DNA of 64,000 nt from Clitopilus passeckerianus (Eukaryota > Basidiomycota > Agaricomycetes > Agaricales > Entolomataceae), in assembly GCA_944990035.1 (NCBI GenBank), contig CALYLX010000156.1:675925-739924 (forward strand), read 5' to 3'. This document shows positions 46,437-59,745 of this stretch, in pieces. A program made the position numbers and the translations under genes. How positions within the stretch are numbered: position 1 is the first letter of the stretch; each line of letters opens with the position of its first letter. The notes below the pieces were generated by a model. It saw only the letters and a list, made by a program, of their open reading frames with translations, did not search any database and was not told the DNA's origin.

Positions 46437-47390
46437 TTCACCTTCCCCTGTTTTTATACGTTCGTCTGTATTTCCCTGCCATTTGCCCATGTATACCTTT
46501 AGCTATTGCACGCGCCTGAAACTCGAGAATTACTCTATGCCTGAATTTCCAAGCAATTTCGTTAACCCCTACAATGTCGCAGTTCAATTATAGTAGTGAT
46601 AATGGTACGTGGTGGTATAGAATCGGACCGGTGGTAAAGCAAGCGAAATAATAAAGCAAGTCCTGGAGTGATATGCATGACTTTGTGAGATGCCCAGAAC
46701 GGGGTCCCAAAACCATCGCTTCGTCAAAGGGAATTTCCGAGATGGCGCCAACTTGAATGTTTCCACTAGACTACGTTCTTCGCCGGCCCCGTTTACTTCA
46801 TTTCGTTTCTCTGTGGCACACACGGAACATGGTGCAAAATATGGTATTCTTTATCTTTATTGGTACTGGAGCCTTGAGGCCTGAAGCTCGATCAACTCAC
46901 TTCAAGACGCCCATCATGTCAACTTCGTTCATTCACTCTGAGTCCCTGGAAGGACTGACGCCTTACAACCTTCATGGCCAATATCACACCTCGGCGCTTA
47001 TAGCTTGACTTGCCGACTAGCCCACATTGGTATGACATTCATGAAGTCGAACGCATGTCACCCAAAGCGCCAAGGCTGCATGGGGCCACTTGATAGTGAG
47101 CCTAATTTGAAACTCGTCCCCAGACATTGACATGCTGACTGCTATTGTCTTGTTTGCAGGAAATGAACGTGCTAGGAGACTGCTTCCTAGATGTGATCTT
47201 GCAGCGACTGGCGCCCCATACGTTGCATGCGTCGAGCAGATACGAAGGGTGACTTGGGACCCGGGATACCATGTCTGCTCGCGCGACCCGTGTTTACAGT
47301 CACAAGTAACCATATATCGAGCCTGCAGCGACTATGGCCCCGTTTTCTTCCTTTCATTCGATTACTCAATAATTTTGTGGTTCTTCAACG
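46437..47390. other. intergenic stretch before the first POM152 gene
   Basis: About 0.95 kb with the 3' flank of the DUF2235 gene and the promoter of the nucleoporin gene. Short open frames on both strands show no domain. Confidence 0.5.
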
Positions 47391-50300
47391 ATGTCGGCGC
47401 AGCCTCCTGCCTTGCCTCAAGCGGATGGTCAGAGCCATCCTTTGATACCTGGGATATCTCAGACCTATCAGGTCTGGGCTTACTATGGCGTCGGTACGTT
47501 GCTGAAGGTAGCCAAACTCCGTTCCTGCGTCATGATTCCTGCTGAAACTACATACAGATTGCGAAATACCTCACGCTGGTCAAAATGCCTATCTCGGCCG
47601 CAGAGGGCTGGGAGTCTTATCGAATGTGGTTACTTATCAACTTCATCTATTGTTGGATACCTCCTGCCCTCCGACTTCCAGCCCTTGCTACTTCCTCGAA
47701 GAAGGGAGCTGCCGCTCTGCAGTTCCTGTCTTTCTGGGCGTCAGACGCAGCAATTCTCCTCCGATCGAGCTATGCTCAGCCTCTCGCACCAAGTCAGCCC
47801 CTTGTACTTCTAACTATTGATTTCTGTCGTTGAGCAAACTCATTTAGGGATTTCATATTTTTGGCTATCGGTCGCGTTACTTAATCCTTTTACCGGAGCC
47901 TTCAGGGATCATGCGAAGCAGGAATTCAGTTCGGGGCGCATCTCCGCTGTGGATACAGCTCGCCTCAACCCAAAATATGCGAGTTTTTGTCTTCAGCCTG
48001 AAGACCAATCAGTATTGGTCCCGCTCACACTCCAATACCCTGACCTATCCGGGGTGAAATTCGCCTTCACCCCACTCAGCCACGACCAGCGTCCCCAGCG
48101 GCAAGAGCATCAAACACTTTCTGCTCGCCAACTACGTGACATGAAGCGCCGACTTGCCAATTCCACGGAGATCACACGAAACGACGGCGAGAACGTTGTA
48201 TTTCTTGAGGTTTCACGTCCAGGCACAATCTGGATTGAGCGCGTCATCTATTTCCCCAATCTCGATGCTCGTATCATAAACCCCCTCGAAGTCACTGTCC
48301 CCTCTTGCCCCCGAGCCCGTTTTGCTGTTTTGGCTCCTCCTTCAGGCGATCTTCGATGTCAAGGATGTGAAACCAACAATTCACCTCTCATTGTCGACGC
48401 CTACGGAACGCCCCCCCTGATGCTGAGGTGGTCAAGAATATTTCATTTGGATCGGATCCCAGCGACCATAGAGAACATCGTACCGAATGCTCCAAATGGC
48501 TACCACAGCGGATCTTCAGCAGAGGCTACCGCCGGTCACCCCCAACATCACCTCAGCGACCGCAAGCAGTCCCAAAGCATACGATTATCGCTCCCCCTTT
48601 CATGCACAGACATTGGTGACCACATCTACGTCCTGGACGCGATAATAGATTCCTTTGGCAACGAAGTCCGCCTACACGACGATCTGGTCTCCACTCATCA
48701 AATCACGAATAGCGACGCCATATACCCGCTGACTGTTTTGCAACGTCCAGCAGTTGTCTTCGAAGATTGCGATGAGAAGGCCCTACGTTATCTGCGCCGC
48801 GACTCAGAGTCGCAGGCGCCACTGGTCCTTATATCAAATTCAACCAACCTACGCGGATACAATGTTGTCGACATACGAATGACATACCGACCGCCCAAAG
48901 TCTTGAACAACGGGCCGTCACCTGGGGACCCTTTTTTGTGGGAGCAAACGTTCACGGCTCCAGGAGGTGAAGCTAGAATCGAAGTGCCCACTGTACTTCC
49001 AGGAGAGTATACGGTTACTAAAATTCACGACAAGGTAATTTATTGGCTACACTTCGATATAACTTCGCTGACCGCCACATAGTATTGCCCAGGGGAATTC
49101 CAGAGGGAGGTGTCATGTTCAGTAATGGATCTCCCTCCCCCATACGCTAATATCACTGGTTGGTCCGAGATAACAGAATGGTAAGCACGAACCAAGCTAA
49201 TCAATTTAAATGAAGTAGCCTTATGCAGCTTAATTGGAACAGCTACGGCGTCAAAGGCATCACAGTGTCGATTTCCTTCAGCGGAACACCTCCGTTCACG
49301 CTGCACTACACCCTGAAACGAAAAGGCCGGACCGAGAAAGATGAAATACAAATTTTCGATACTCACGATGCGCAATTCGAAATTCAACCACTCCATGGAG
49401 GCGATTATACCTTTTCATTCAACCGACTAAGCGACGCACATCATCACAACATATTGATCTCAGCTCCGCAAATCGTGCAAACCGTTGAAAATCCAGTATC
49501 AGTTGAATTTGTGGGTGGCCATTTTGATGCCGAAGTCGGTGGATGGGTGGTCAGGACCTGCGATGATACGGTTCCGGTCTCTGTAAAGCTTTCAGTGCGT
49601 TTGAGTTCTTCTTCCTTGTCTTGCCAGGATCCTAAATAGCCTTTATATCAAGGGTTCTACTCCATGGGCTCTGAGTCTAAGGATATCTAGTGATGGTAGC
49701 TCGGAATTTAGAACGATACAGAGTATACAACAAAGTCACTATTCATTCGAGGTGGAGGTCCCAATCGGAGTTAGAGAACGGAGTGGTTCATTTGACGTCG
49801 CAATGGGTGGGTTCAAACTATATCCTGAAAGAATCGCAGTAAACGTTGTTTGGTAGTCGCTATCGAAGATTCTCGAGGATGCAAGGTTGACGTTGTTAGT
49901 CCGGGCCTATTCGTGGAGGTTCGAGATAACAAAGTATGTCCATGAACCGCCTAGCTCCTACAATAGCTCAACCGTCATAAACAGCCGACCGTAAAAGTAG
50001 AGGGAGAGGGAATCGTCAGAGGCTTCGAGTCGGAACTGGTAGATCTTCCAATCGGGTTCACGGGTAGTCCGGTGAGTTGCTAATGTCAAACCCGTTACGC
50101 ACCACTCAATCGCTTTTGATCAGCCATGGACTATCCAATATCGCCGTGAAGGTACCAACTTGAAGGGCGAAACGTTCACAGTCAACTCGACCGTTTTTCG
50201 GGATAAAATTCCAGTAAAAGTCCCAGGCTTATATCGAATATTAAGTGTATGTTTTGGCCCCCGTGTTCCTTTCTACGGCATTTACACGTTTTTCCAGGTC

Positions 50301-51804
50301 GAGGGCGAAAATTGTCCTGGATCTGTTGTCTCTGGTGCATCAACTTTTCAGGTCGACGCCATCCCCAAGCCGTCGGCGGACCTAATCTATTCCGAGGGTG
50401 TATCCTACGAGGCTCTCAACAATTCATATATCCTCCAACCCTCATGCCAAGGCAACTCGAGCTCTGTTTCTCTTGCCCTCAAAGGTATGCCACCTGTCAA
50501 ATTGTGTCTATGCTCAAGGTTCGAGCTCTGACCTGGTTTCCGCAGGGCGAAGTCCCTTCCACCTATCCTTCCAAATTACCGAGAAACCAGCCAACGATCG
50601 CAAAGTTGTCTACAATCCGGTTTTCTACTCCCCTGATGACCAGTACCAACTCCAGCTCCAGACGTCAAACAATGGTCGCGTCTTTTATGAACTCGTTCAC
50701 CTAATCGATTCTGTACACCTCGAGGCCAATCGAGCACCTGCCCTACTTTCTCAGAAGGAAAGGCTCATGTTCGAGCAGGAGATTCACGCTCTCCCGACCG
50801 CACAGTTCAAATCCAACGGCTCCATAGATCAATACCTTCATAGGCCATTCGTATCCACAGGCTGGGATAGCTCAGTGGCGCTGGCGGGTGTTCCGCCTTT
50901 CCAGATTCAGATGTCCATCCGACATTTGGAAAGTGATCAACTCGACTTGATAGCAGTAACAGTACCAACCACTAGCTGGAGGATTAGTGTGCCGGAGTAC
51001 ACTTTCCATACGCTCGGTCGCCATCTGGTAGAAATCATTTCAGTTTCAGACGCTTCGGGTTGTCCCCATCAACAGTCATTTCTTATGTCTGGCACTCCCC
51101 TCGTTGTCGATGTCTACCCAAATCCCATAATAGCACCCCATAATTCTCACTTTTGTGCGGGCGACATTGCAAGGTTTGAGCTGCAGGGATTGGCCCCTTG
51201 GACAATAGAGTAAGTAGTTGTTATCAAGATCTTGATACGGCCACCACTCACGTTAATTAACAGTTTTCTCTTGAACGGTCGGCACTACACCGAGGAAGTC
51301 TCGACATCAATGTTTTCAATACCACTCGATCGTCCCGGGCAATTGTCGATCACGTCCATCAAGCATAGTGATACTCGCCGACCAATGGCACTTGATGTTT
51401 CCTATCAGATTCTTTCTCGTCCTTCTGCGGTTGTATCGTATCCAAACAGCTTGGGACACCGTGATAATCTGATTGGTAAGTTATAATTTAAAACGTTAAC
51501 GGACCAACTCATGGTGACATCGATTTTGACAGGCGAACAAGTCTCCGTGAATTTTATCCTTCAGGGCACTCCTCCTTTTACCTTCACCTACCAACGAGTC
51601 AATCCTTCTGGTGAGGGCGATCCTAGCATGGGCAGCAACATCCGCGAAAGATACACTGTCAATGATCTTGAAGCGAATCACTATACCCTTGGTGCTTCGT
51701 ATGAAGGTGAGTCGGAGGATTTCTTGCGTTGACCGGTTATAACATTTTTGCTAGGTGTGTGGGAGGTAATTGACTTGGTAGACAAGTATTGTCAGCGCCC
51801 ATAA
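47391..51804 (+). CDS. POM152-like pore-membrane nucleoporin, copy A
   Basis: The start at 47391 gives MSAQPPALPQADGQSHP and then VWAYYGVGTLLK, spliced to IAKYLTLVKMPISAAEGWES. Three hydrophobic segments follow (WLLINFIYCWIPPALRL; ALQFLSFWASDAAILL; ISYFWLSVALLNPF). The large lumenal part starts RISAVDTARLNPKYASFCLQ and continues as a chain of beta-sandwich (Ig-like) repeats, each recognisable by a phrase like GTPPFTFTY, GVPPFQIQMS or GLAPWTIE. The last exon ends VIDLVDKYCQRP at 51804. Pom152 anchors the nuclear pore in the nuclear envelope and forms a lumenal ring. The length of about 1,250 residues and the domain order fit the family. At least eight short introns are needed in the 3' half, and some of those borders are approximate. 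Confidence 0.88.
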
Positions 51805-52086
51805 TCTCCGAAATGTGATGGCCAACAAAGATGTGTTTATTGCTCGATTCTGTACATGCATGCCTTATCCATTGAAATGTTGTGCTACTAAGTACTTGCA
51901 ATGTGTTTTGGGACTTCAACGGAATGGTGTCATTCAACTGTAATAAGGACAACTGTCCTGGGGTGTCCGAAAACTATATGGACTAATCAGAGAATCAAGG
52001 AGCCAACAGCAACCATTGTCCACCTATAAATTTGACAATGTGATGTCGAAGTCGAAGGAATAACGCAAAAAAGATCGACATGCCTA
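51805..52086. other. short spacer between the two POM152 stop codons
   Basis: This 282-base spacer must carry the 3' ends of both convergent transcripts, so the two messages may overlap. No terminator or hairpin was identified by eye. Confidence 0.5.
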
Positions 52087-55000
52087 TCAAGGGGTGCGGC
52101 AGTATTTGTCAGCAATTTCAATCACCTCCCACTTTCCTAATGTCATCATTGTTGAGATCCATGTCCGCCTACGAGTATTCACGGGGGTACTTACCTTTAT
52201 ATGAAGCGTCCAGAACAAAATTATTGCTGTGTAGGTTGAAAACCGCGTGTTTTTCATCTGGTTGCTCTTGACCATAGCCATCAGGGTTGTTGACACGTCG
52301 GTAGGAGAAGGTGAAAGGTGGTGTTCCCAGAAGTGTGAAGTTTACGAAGACTTGTTCACCTGCACGCAAGGATGCGTTAGAACAAAAGTGCAGTATCATC
52401 ATTCAACGTACCGATAGGAATATCATGTACGACCCTGTTTGGATAAGTTACCAAAGCGGAAGGGCGGGCAAAGACTTGGTAGCTTAGACTGATGGGCGTA
52501 TGGGCGTCACGATGCGTTATTTCGGTGATCTTCAGTTCGCCAGGTTTATCCAGAGGTAAATTCCAGGGCGAACATGTCATTTCTTCCACTTGCTGGTGGC
52601 CATTGAGGCGGTAACTAGACAACATCATGAGTGGAAGATTTCGGCATCTCGTGAGACCACTACCACTTACTTGATCCGCCAAGGAGGTACCTTCCAGATC
52701 GAATCGAGCAACATCCCCAACGCAGAAATGTGATTTGTATGGATTAGTGATAGGGATTGGGGAAACATCAACAAGGAGGGAATGGCTGGCTGACGATTCA
52801 ATACCATACGGACAGCCTGAGGCATCCGTAACGGAGACTATATCGACAACATGCCTGCCCACAGCTCGAAAAGTATACGCCGGGATATGAATTCTCCAAT
52901 CGATATCAGATACGTCAACACTCAGCAGGTCGGCTTGCCCGCTTGCGACGTGTTGTATAGAGATTTGTAACCGGAAGGGTGGCATGCCAGTCAAGGACAC
53001 CGACCCGGCCCAATCCCAAGCCTGGAAAGGGTGATGTAAGTATTGTTCGATCGGCATCTCTGATTTGAACTTTGCAGTTGGTTTGGGAAGAACGCGCTGC
53101 TCAAAAAGGAAACGCTCCCGATTCGGCGGGTGGTGCTCGGCGCCTATGGGGTAGACCGAATCGCCGAGTTGCACTAGCTCGTACAGGGTATGACCAATGG
53201 TGGATGTCTGGAGTTGCAATGTGTAAAAGTTGCTTGGCGAATAGAATGTAGGACTGTAGGCCAGACTTGGACCATCTACTCCCATTTCAGTAATCTTGAA
53301 AGCAAGCTGGAACGGGGGTGTTCCTTGATTGAAAAAACCACACGAAGGATGAGCCAGGGATGAGGTATGCATGATCATAATCCCTTACCAGTCAGGTCAA
53401 GAGCAACATGCTCAGATGAGTGTTGACAAGATGCATGGAGTACGTGTGATTTATTAGAGGCTTCGTACGTCAAACCCTTTGGATAACTGAGCCCTATTGA
53501 GGGTTTAGGAATTTGGCGAACTTGTACAGAAGAAGCATTTGACAGGACCATGCCGGGGCAGTCACTATTTTCGACCTGACAAGGGTTAGCCTATGCTTCT
53601 TTGGAGATGGAATCGCTAGTAATATGAACCTTGATGAGGCGGTAAACACCAGGTGATGTGACAGGTATCGAGAAGAACGGAGTGGTGGCTTTGACACTGG
53701 ATATACGATCATGTTCATGACCTCCCTCTTGACGGTAAGTGATCAACCAAGGCTGAACAAAGAAGTTAGTACGGCCGCCATAGAAATACAAGTGGTTCAA
53801 GTACGGCAAGCCCGGAAAGTTGAATTGGGAGTTCCACAGATGCCGAGTCGAGGACATCGATCACACGTTCTCCGATGAACTTGACCATAGGCTGCAGAAG
53901 CGTGCCAATCAGCTCCAGATTTATAAGGCATTCAGGAAACCCACTTTGCCCTCTCGAACATTAATAAAGAGCACGGAAGTAGTCACATTGACTTGGCATC
54001 CTCTGGCATCTTCCACCGTCACTACGTTCTCGTAAGATGGTGTGGTTCCCGTAAGATGTTCCACCACTGACCTATTGCTACATTGAACGAAGTCTCTGTC
54101 TCCGTTATGCCAAAGGGTACCTCCACGTTGAAGGTATAATGACGATCTTGTATGTTACGGAGAATCCTCTTCTGCACACCGCTAGGACCTGCAATTTGGA
54201 GGCCTAGCGTCCACGGGGGTATTCCCTGGTAAAAGCGCAATAATTAGTGGGGCCTCCAAGAGACGACGTATGTAGAAAACTAACCAAAAGTTCGACGGCA
54301 ATGTCTAAAGTATGGTCACATGTATTCAGCGTCCTCTTGTTCGACTCGGAGGCAAAGCTCCCGCTTAAGAACTTGGCAGTCAGGGGTTCTTCAATCGATT
54401 GAACGATGGGAGGAACCATGATCGATACGTTCTGGTAATTCGCATCGCTTATCTGAACAAATGATACAACATAGTCACCCCTTGAGATGGCTGGATGCTA
54501 AAACGAGCATGGGGATGGTTGAATTGCTTGACAACATCCAAGGGAGAATAGCCCTTAAGTGAGAGGGTATACTGAACGATAAAAGGCGCAGACCCATTAA
54601 GAGTCATATCAATTGAGACACCCTTGTTCCATAGCTGAAATTAGAATCAATCTCTATTCGGAATATATGTGTGCTCATCGTAACCTACCAAGCGGTCAAA
54701 GATTGCCAGCCAACTTCAGCAAAGGGCAAAGGAAATTCAATTATGGAACATCGTTCTTGGTTTTCAACCTCCCTTCGCAGTACTAAAGGAATTTGTCAGC
54801 TTGATCTGACTTGCGAGGTATGGCCTGACATACTCTATCATTGATTTTGAAAACGGCATAATCTCCTGGGAAGATGGCAGGAATTTCGAGCCAACTCTGC
54901 TCAGCAGGTATTGTGAAGCTCCTTTCCCAAGGTAGGATATCCATATACCGAGCATCGTCATAGGCTCGTCGGGACGGTCGGTACCTCATTGACACATCAA

Positions 55001-56493
55001 CAGCGTTGTGACCATGATGGTTTGACGCATTTGTTGCCAATATCAGAGAGCCATTGAATCCTTGCTTCACGAATTGCGGTTTGTCGTTACCACAGCCTTC
55101 GATGAAGACGCTAGGCCGTGGCAGAATAGTCAGAGGGTAGATACTCTCCGAGGTTTGGATATGCTCCGTCGACACCAATGCATCATGCAACACCACGTCG
55201 TTACCGAAGGCGTCGATGATGCTATCCAGAAGGTAGATGTGGTCCCCGATGTCGCCGCAGGACAACGGTAATGTCAACCGCACATGATGAGGGTGGTTTG
55301 AGCTCTCTGGTCGGTAATCGCTGTGCCGAAACATTGCACCGGCCAAGTGAGCACCTGGTGCGTTCGGGAGGAGACGTTCCAGCACACCAGGGGTGCGCAT
55401 CTCGTGGAATAACCTAGACCACTTGAGGGTCATGGGTGGTACGCCAAACGCGTCCACGATCAATTGGGAGTTAGCGGCATCACAACCATGGCATCTGAAG
55501 TCTCCAGTTGGGGGTGGTGGAGAGAGAAAGTAGGCTCGGGGGCAGGTTGGAACGATGACCTCCAAAGGATCATCAAGATGAGCATCAAGGTTAGGGAAGT
55601 AAAGGACACGCTCCAGCCGGAGGATTCCAGGGTGGGAAAGCTCAATATACAGCAGGTTCTCGCAGCGGTTTTTGCAATGGTCTGGCTGGCCAGCCTCATA
55701 TCGAGTCTTGATAATATGAAGATCCCGTGCTGAAAGGAAATCATGCTTGATTCGGCCCCAGTTGGAGTTGGTATTGGTGGAGGGTATAAATGAGTACTTC
55801 AACCCCGAAAGATCCTGGTGTTCGAAGAGTATTGGTACGAATACCGGCGTGCCGCCTAACGTAATACAGAATGGGGACTGAGTGGGGTTCAACCGTGCGC
55901 TATCCACGGGAGAGATACGGATTGTGCGATATCCTTGGTTCACGTAAATTTCGGCTGGTGTTCCAAATGGATTCAGCAAAGACAGTAACATGTGTTCCCT
56001 GGATGTACCTAATCGGGGTTTTGAGCAAAGGGCGCCTGGATATATAGAAGAAACTTGACCTACGTCGGTCAACATATTTGACATGGTCAGAAGCAAGGTG
56101 TATCCCGATGGTCAATGCCCAAAATGCACAGACATGCAGAAAGAGTGCAGCTCTCGATGGATTCGGTATGAATAGGAAAGGAATTCGAACCAGAAGCGGG
56201 ATGAGACAGTAGAATAGATCCATGGCTAACCACCAACGATAGATCTCCCATCCTTCCGCAGCGGAGTAAGGGAGCTTTACAATGGTGACGTATTTAACCA
56301 CCTATAGAGACACGAATGTTAACGCAGCGGAGGAATGACGAGCAATCGGAGTATTCACCTGAGCTACTGCTCCAAGCCAATAGTAAGCACCAATTTGTCT
56401 TCTCAGGGAGACAACTCTTGCTGGAATTAGTGGAGCTGGTACAGAAGGCGGATTGCTGGGGTTGGTTGCCATTGTCGGGACAGGGGTACTCAT
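52087..56493 (-). CDS. POM152-like pore-membrane nucleoporin, copy B
   Basis: The start at 56493 gives MSTPVPTMATNPSNPPSVP, then QIGAYYWLGAVAQ spliced to VVKYVTIVKLPYSAAEGWEI. Segment for segment this parallels copy A: RISPVDSARLNPTQSPFC, YFPNLDAHLDDPLEV, GDFRCHGCDAANSQLIVDAF, LSCGDIGDHIYLLDSIID, repeated Ig-like units (GTPPFQLAFKITE, GMPPFRLQISIQH, GTPPFTFSYRRVN) and a final exon with WEVIEIADKYCRTP ending at 52087. Over the well-aligned blocks roughly half the residues agree with copy A, so the duplication is old. The frame is intact wherever I followed it, which suggests that copy B is functional. Whether both sit in the same pores or in different nuclei or stages cannot be told. Confidence 0.87.
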
Positions 56494-58128
56494 GGAGGGC
56501 AAAAAGGTCAAACGGGGTAGACAATGACAGTTACTAGATTACTAGAAAATGATGAGCAGGAACCCCTCCATGCAGTGCATTGCCACAATTACCTCTTGCA
56601 AGAGAAATCTGAAAACCCGGCAAAAAGGGTGAGTTGGTGTCCCGGGTCCTAGGCGTAAAGTATCACTCCAATCGCGATGCGCCGCCGCCTTGCTAACTTT
56701 CTGGTGATATAGGAGAGGAAATTTCGGCGTCAAGGGGCGGATGCACATGGATCCTTCATGGAACCTTTACGTCCGAGTAAGTGGTGGTTCTCCAGATTTC
56801 ATTGGCGCTTGAGGTAAGTTGAAAACACGCTGAAATGATACCCATGGCCGAGATAGAAATGGTCACACTTCCGATAGCAATGCGACACGGCCACGATCTG
56901 GGCAGGCATAAATCCGTGAACCGTGGGTGCGTGATACAGGTCGGGGAAGCTACCTCGTTTAACCGTGTTGGCGCTACGTTGACAGCTGTTAATATGGATA
57001 CACCTGTTTCCATTCTAAACTGAACATGCCTGATGGATATCGGTAAACGCTCGTAGCAAGCGGTGAAATCAAAATGTGCTGAGCGACAATGCCACCGTCA
57101 GATATTCGTTGGTCTTGACATGAGGCTACTCGACCGATCGGATGGGTCTAAAACCAGCGCAAATTAGAAGTGCCAGAAGGAAAATAACAGTCAATTGTGT
57201 TGTGATTTTTCGCAGTGTATTGATCCCTGATGATTCTCCCCCAGGGTCGAGAGGTTGCAATGACAGAACTGCGAAGAATACTTCGCAGCGCCTAGAGGGA
57301 ATGAGGATTGGCGCCAGCCTGTCTCGGGCTATCTGCAACATACAGATTCAGCTAAAATCCACAGCGCGAACTTATTCGACATACCTGTGCATGTTTCTGA
57401 TGAGCGAAATTAGTTAGAGCTGCTCTTGTTTCGAGTTATGCTCCCTCGTTTCGAGGAGTGGACTAAACCCGCGCCAGATTCAGGTTAATGTGCCATATTC
57501 GCGGGTAAAGCGCCCAGTACCACTTAAGGTTGGAAGCACCAGCAGTATGCCAGGGTTTGACAACGAGAATGATCGTGACCTGCGGGGAGGTGCTAATGAC
57601 TGTGATGTTGTGATATTGAGAACGTCCGAGGGACGAGCTGGAACGTGCGCTAGTCACAGGCGCCAAAGAATTTCATGAACCATTCTGGTATCCGAGATTA
57701 AGTGCGCATGTACGAATCGCATTCTCGTCTTGTAGTCTATCACAAGTAAGACCTCTGTCAACCTGCAACGCCAAGGGACCTGGAAGGGGCTGTTTATGCC
57801 ATCGGTATGTTTCCTTTGGTCCAACAAGTTTGTGGCATCCAGTTCGACTTAACTGCGCTTGCCAGCGGGTCCTGCCCACCCTACACACGACTTCATCGTG
57901 GCTAAGCTGGAAAATCGCGAGGAAGAGTAGACATGAGTTCATGCATGTGGTCGTGTTGCCTCAATTGAATATCTGAGCGGTAAAGATTGGGTCGATTGAA
58001 GTTTGCTCGACGGATGGTGGTGGTTACAATTTACCCCGTGGGAATTCTGAAATTATTTCGTTAACCGAATTGCCAGGCTGGTCGGAACGGCATACCAGCC
58101 AGTTCTTGCTGTAGACCGCGTCCAAAAT
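56494..58128. other. intergenic stretch between POM152 copy B and uS10m
   Basis: About 1.6 kb. It holds the promoter of copy B and, at its right end, that of the uS10m gene. All open frames are short, on both strands, and without recognised domain. No RNA gene was found by eye. Confidence 0.5.
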
Positions 58129-59363
58129 ATGCTCAGGCTTGCGCTTTCACGAGCACCTCGACGGCTAGCGCTGCCCTCAGCAGCAAGGTGGACTAGGTTC
58201 AATAGCAACCAATCGACGTATGTTTCATTTGTGCAGGTGTGACGGGTAGAAATACTGACCTGAATCCTTGACAGACCACCTTCTGCCAATGCTGCTGAAC
58301 AGTCACAGCAAAAGCAGAAGCCGAAACAGAAGCAGAAGCAGAAGGGTACACCAGTAACTTCTAAGAAAGATGCTAGTAAACCGGAGGAAGTTGTGTATGA
58401 GGCGTCCGCTGAGGAGACGTGAGTCCGGCTGGCCGTACTACATTCAAGAACTAACCTCAACTGCCTCTAGCCTTTCCTTCGAGGAACTGGAAAAGGAGCT
58501 AAATGAAACAGGACCGGGCAAGGCAGCATTTTCCGGCCCAGAGAAGTGAGTGAGCCAACATAATTGCCAGAGCTACTCTGACGAATTGGCTTTCCTCTGC
58601 AGGCTTGGAGAAACAGAAGCTGAACTTTTCGGTTCTACGTAAGTTTTGTCATGTCCCTCACTTGAACATGACGTTTAATGTCCTGCATAGCTCGAGTTCA
58701 ACATCAGAACCCTCACCGTCCAAGGACACTTTCCTTGACGCAAGGCTCCTGGACCCCGCTCGCCTACCTCTGACTGCTCCTCTTGGGCCGAACCCAACAG
58801 AGGCTGAGGTAGCTGCCACCTTAATTCATGGCCGTGGCATCCACATGGCATATCAGCATCCAAAGACACATAACGTCCCTGTCGCCGTAATCCACTTCCG
58901 TTCTCACCACCCCAAGCTCCTCGAACTTTTCACCCACTTCGCTTCACACGCAGCTTCATCTCTGGGTATCCCAACATCTCGCGTTGCTTCGTTGCCGACA
59001 CAGAGAAGCCTCTGGACTGTCTTGAGAAGTCCTTTCGTTCACAAAAAGAGGCAAGAAAACTTCGAGAGGAAGGTGCACAAGCGCGCCATCAAAGCCTGGG
59101 ATGCGGATGGAGAGGTCGTTGAGAGGTGGACCAAGTACCTGCGAAAACACGCCTTGGGTGGTGTTGGTATGAGGATCATCAAATGGGAGAGGGTTCCCGT
59201 CAGCGTTGGCAGGATTAGGGCAGAGGAGGTTGAGAAGCAGCTGACTGGCTTGAAGCCTGAGGAAATACCGGACAGGGAAAAGATTCAACAGCTAGGGAAG
59301 AAGATTCTCATTGAGGAAATGGGTCTGGCTCAACAGACCAGCCCTGTCGCTACTCGTGCTTAG
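58129..59363 (+). CDS. mitochondrial small ribosomal subunit protein uS10m
   Basis: The start at 58129 gives MLRLALSRAPRRLALPSAAR, an Arg-rich, acid-free leader typical of mitochondrial import. Exon 1 joins (GTATGT...GACAG) to a Gln/Lys-rich linker (SQQKQKPKQKQKQKG), then an acidic stretch (ETLSFEELEKELNETGPG). After a third intron comes the uS10 domain: a strand around VPVAVIHFRSHHPKLLELF, the helix FTHFASHAASSLGIP, then SLPTQRSLWTVLRSPFVHKK and KRQENFERKVHKRAIKAWD. The conserved Thr-x-Arg ... RSPFVHKK element is the classic S10 hairpin. It acts in the mitochondrial ribosome small-subunit head. At about 320 residues it is longer than bacterial S10 (about 100) because of N- and C-terminal extensions, as usual for fungal Rsm10. 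Confidence 0.9.
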
Positions 59364-59745
59364 ACTTTATGTACCTAATCATCCTAATACTATAATTTCG
59401 ATGCCAAACCAGAATGTGTTAGGTGGAATCGGTCGTATTTGCGACCTTGCACCGTATTGAACCGGCTTAGGACACGTCATGCACATGACTTCTGCTCTTC
59501 AATACCCCCTGAAGAGCTTTTTGTAAGACTCTTACGCCTCCGTAACGCGTCGAAACGCGTCCATATCCACTGCCTAAGTCTGCTTTCACGTATAGCCTCC
59601 TGTCGCCGTCCCCCTTGCCTCTGTCAAAACATTTGATGCGAGGATCAGCATCATCATCACGACCAGGTTCGGCGGTGGAGGGCGCTGGCGAGCCTAATAA
59701 CCCTTTCTGACCTTCATCCATTACCAGAATTTCAACTTGAAATCG
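59364..59745. other. intergenic stretch
   Basis: 0.38 kb between the uS10m stop and the next plus-strand start. It holds the 3' UTR of uS10m and the promoter of the TPR/CCCH gene. Nothing else is recognised. Confidence 0.5.

Larger units (their letters stand above)
47391..56493. repeat. inverted (tail-to-tail) gene duplication of POM152
   Basis: Copies A (+) and B (-) mirror each other around about 51,945. Protein similarity is clear, but no long identical DNA arm was noticed, so the inverted duplication has diverged well past the point of forming a DNA palindrome. Confidence 0.8.

Noticed and set aside
47391..56493. Idea that the POM152 pair is a recent palindromic assembly artefact
   Set aside because: The two copies differ at about half of aligned residues, so they are real, old paralogs and not a mirrored contig.
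57126..58460. Several minus-strand frames upstream of and over uS10m
   Set aside because: The uS10m exons with proper splice sites explain the right part, and the rest lacks any domain or splice pattern.
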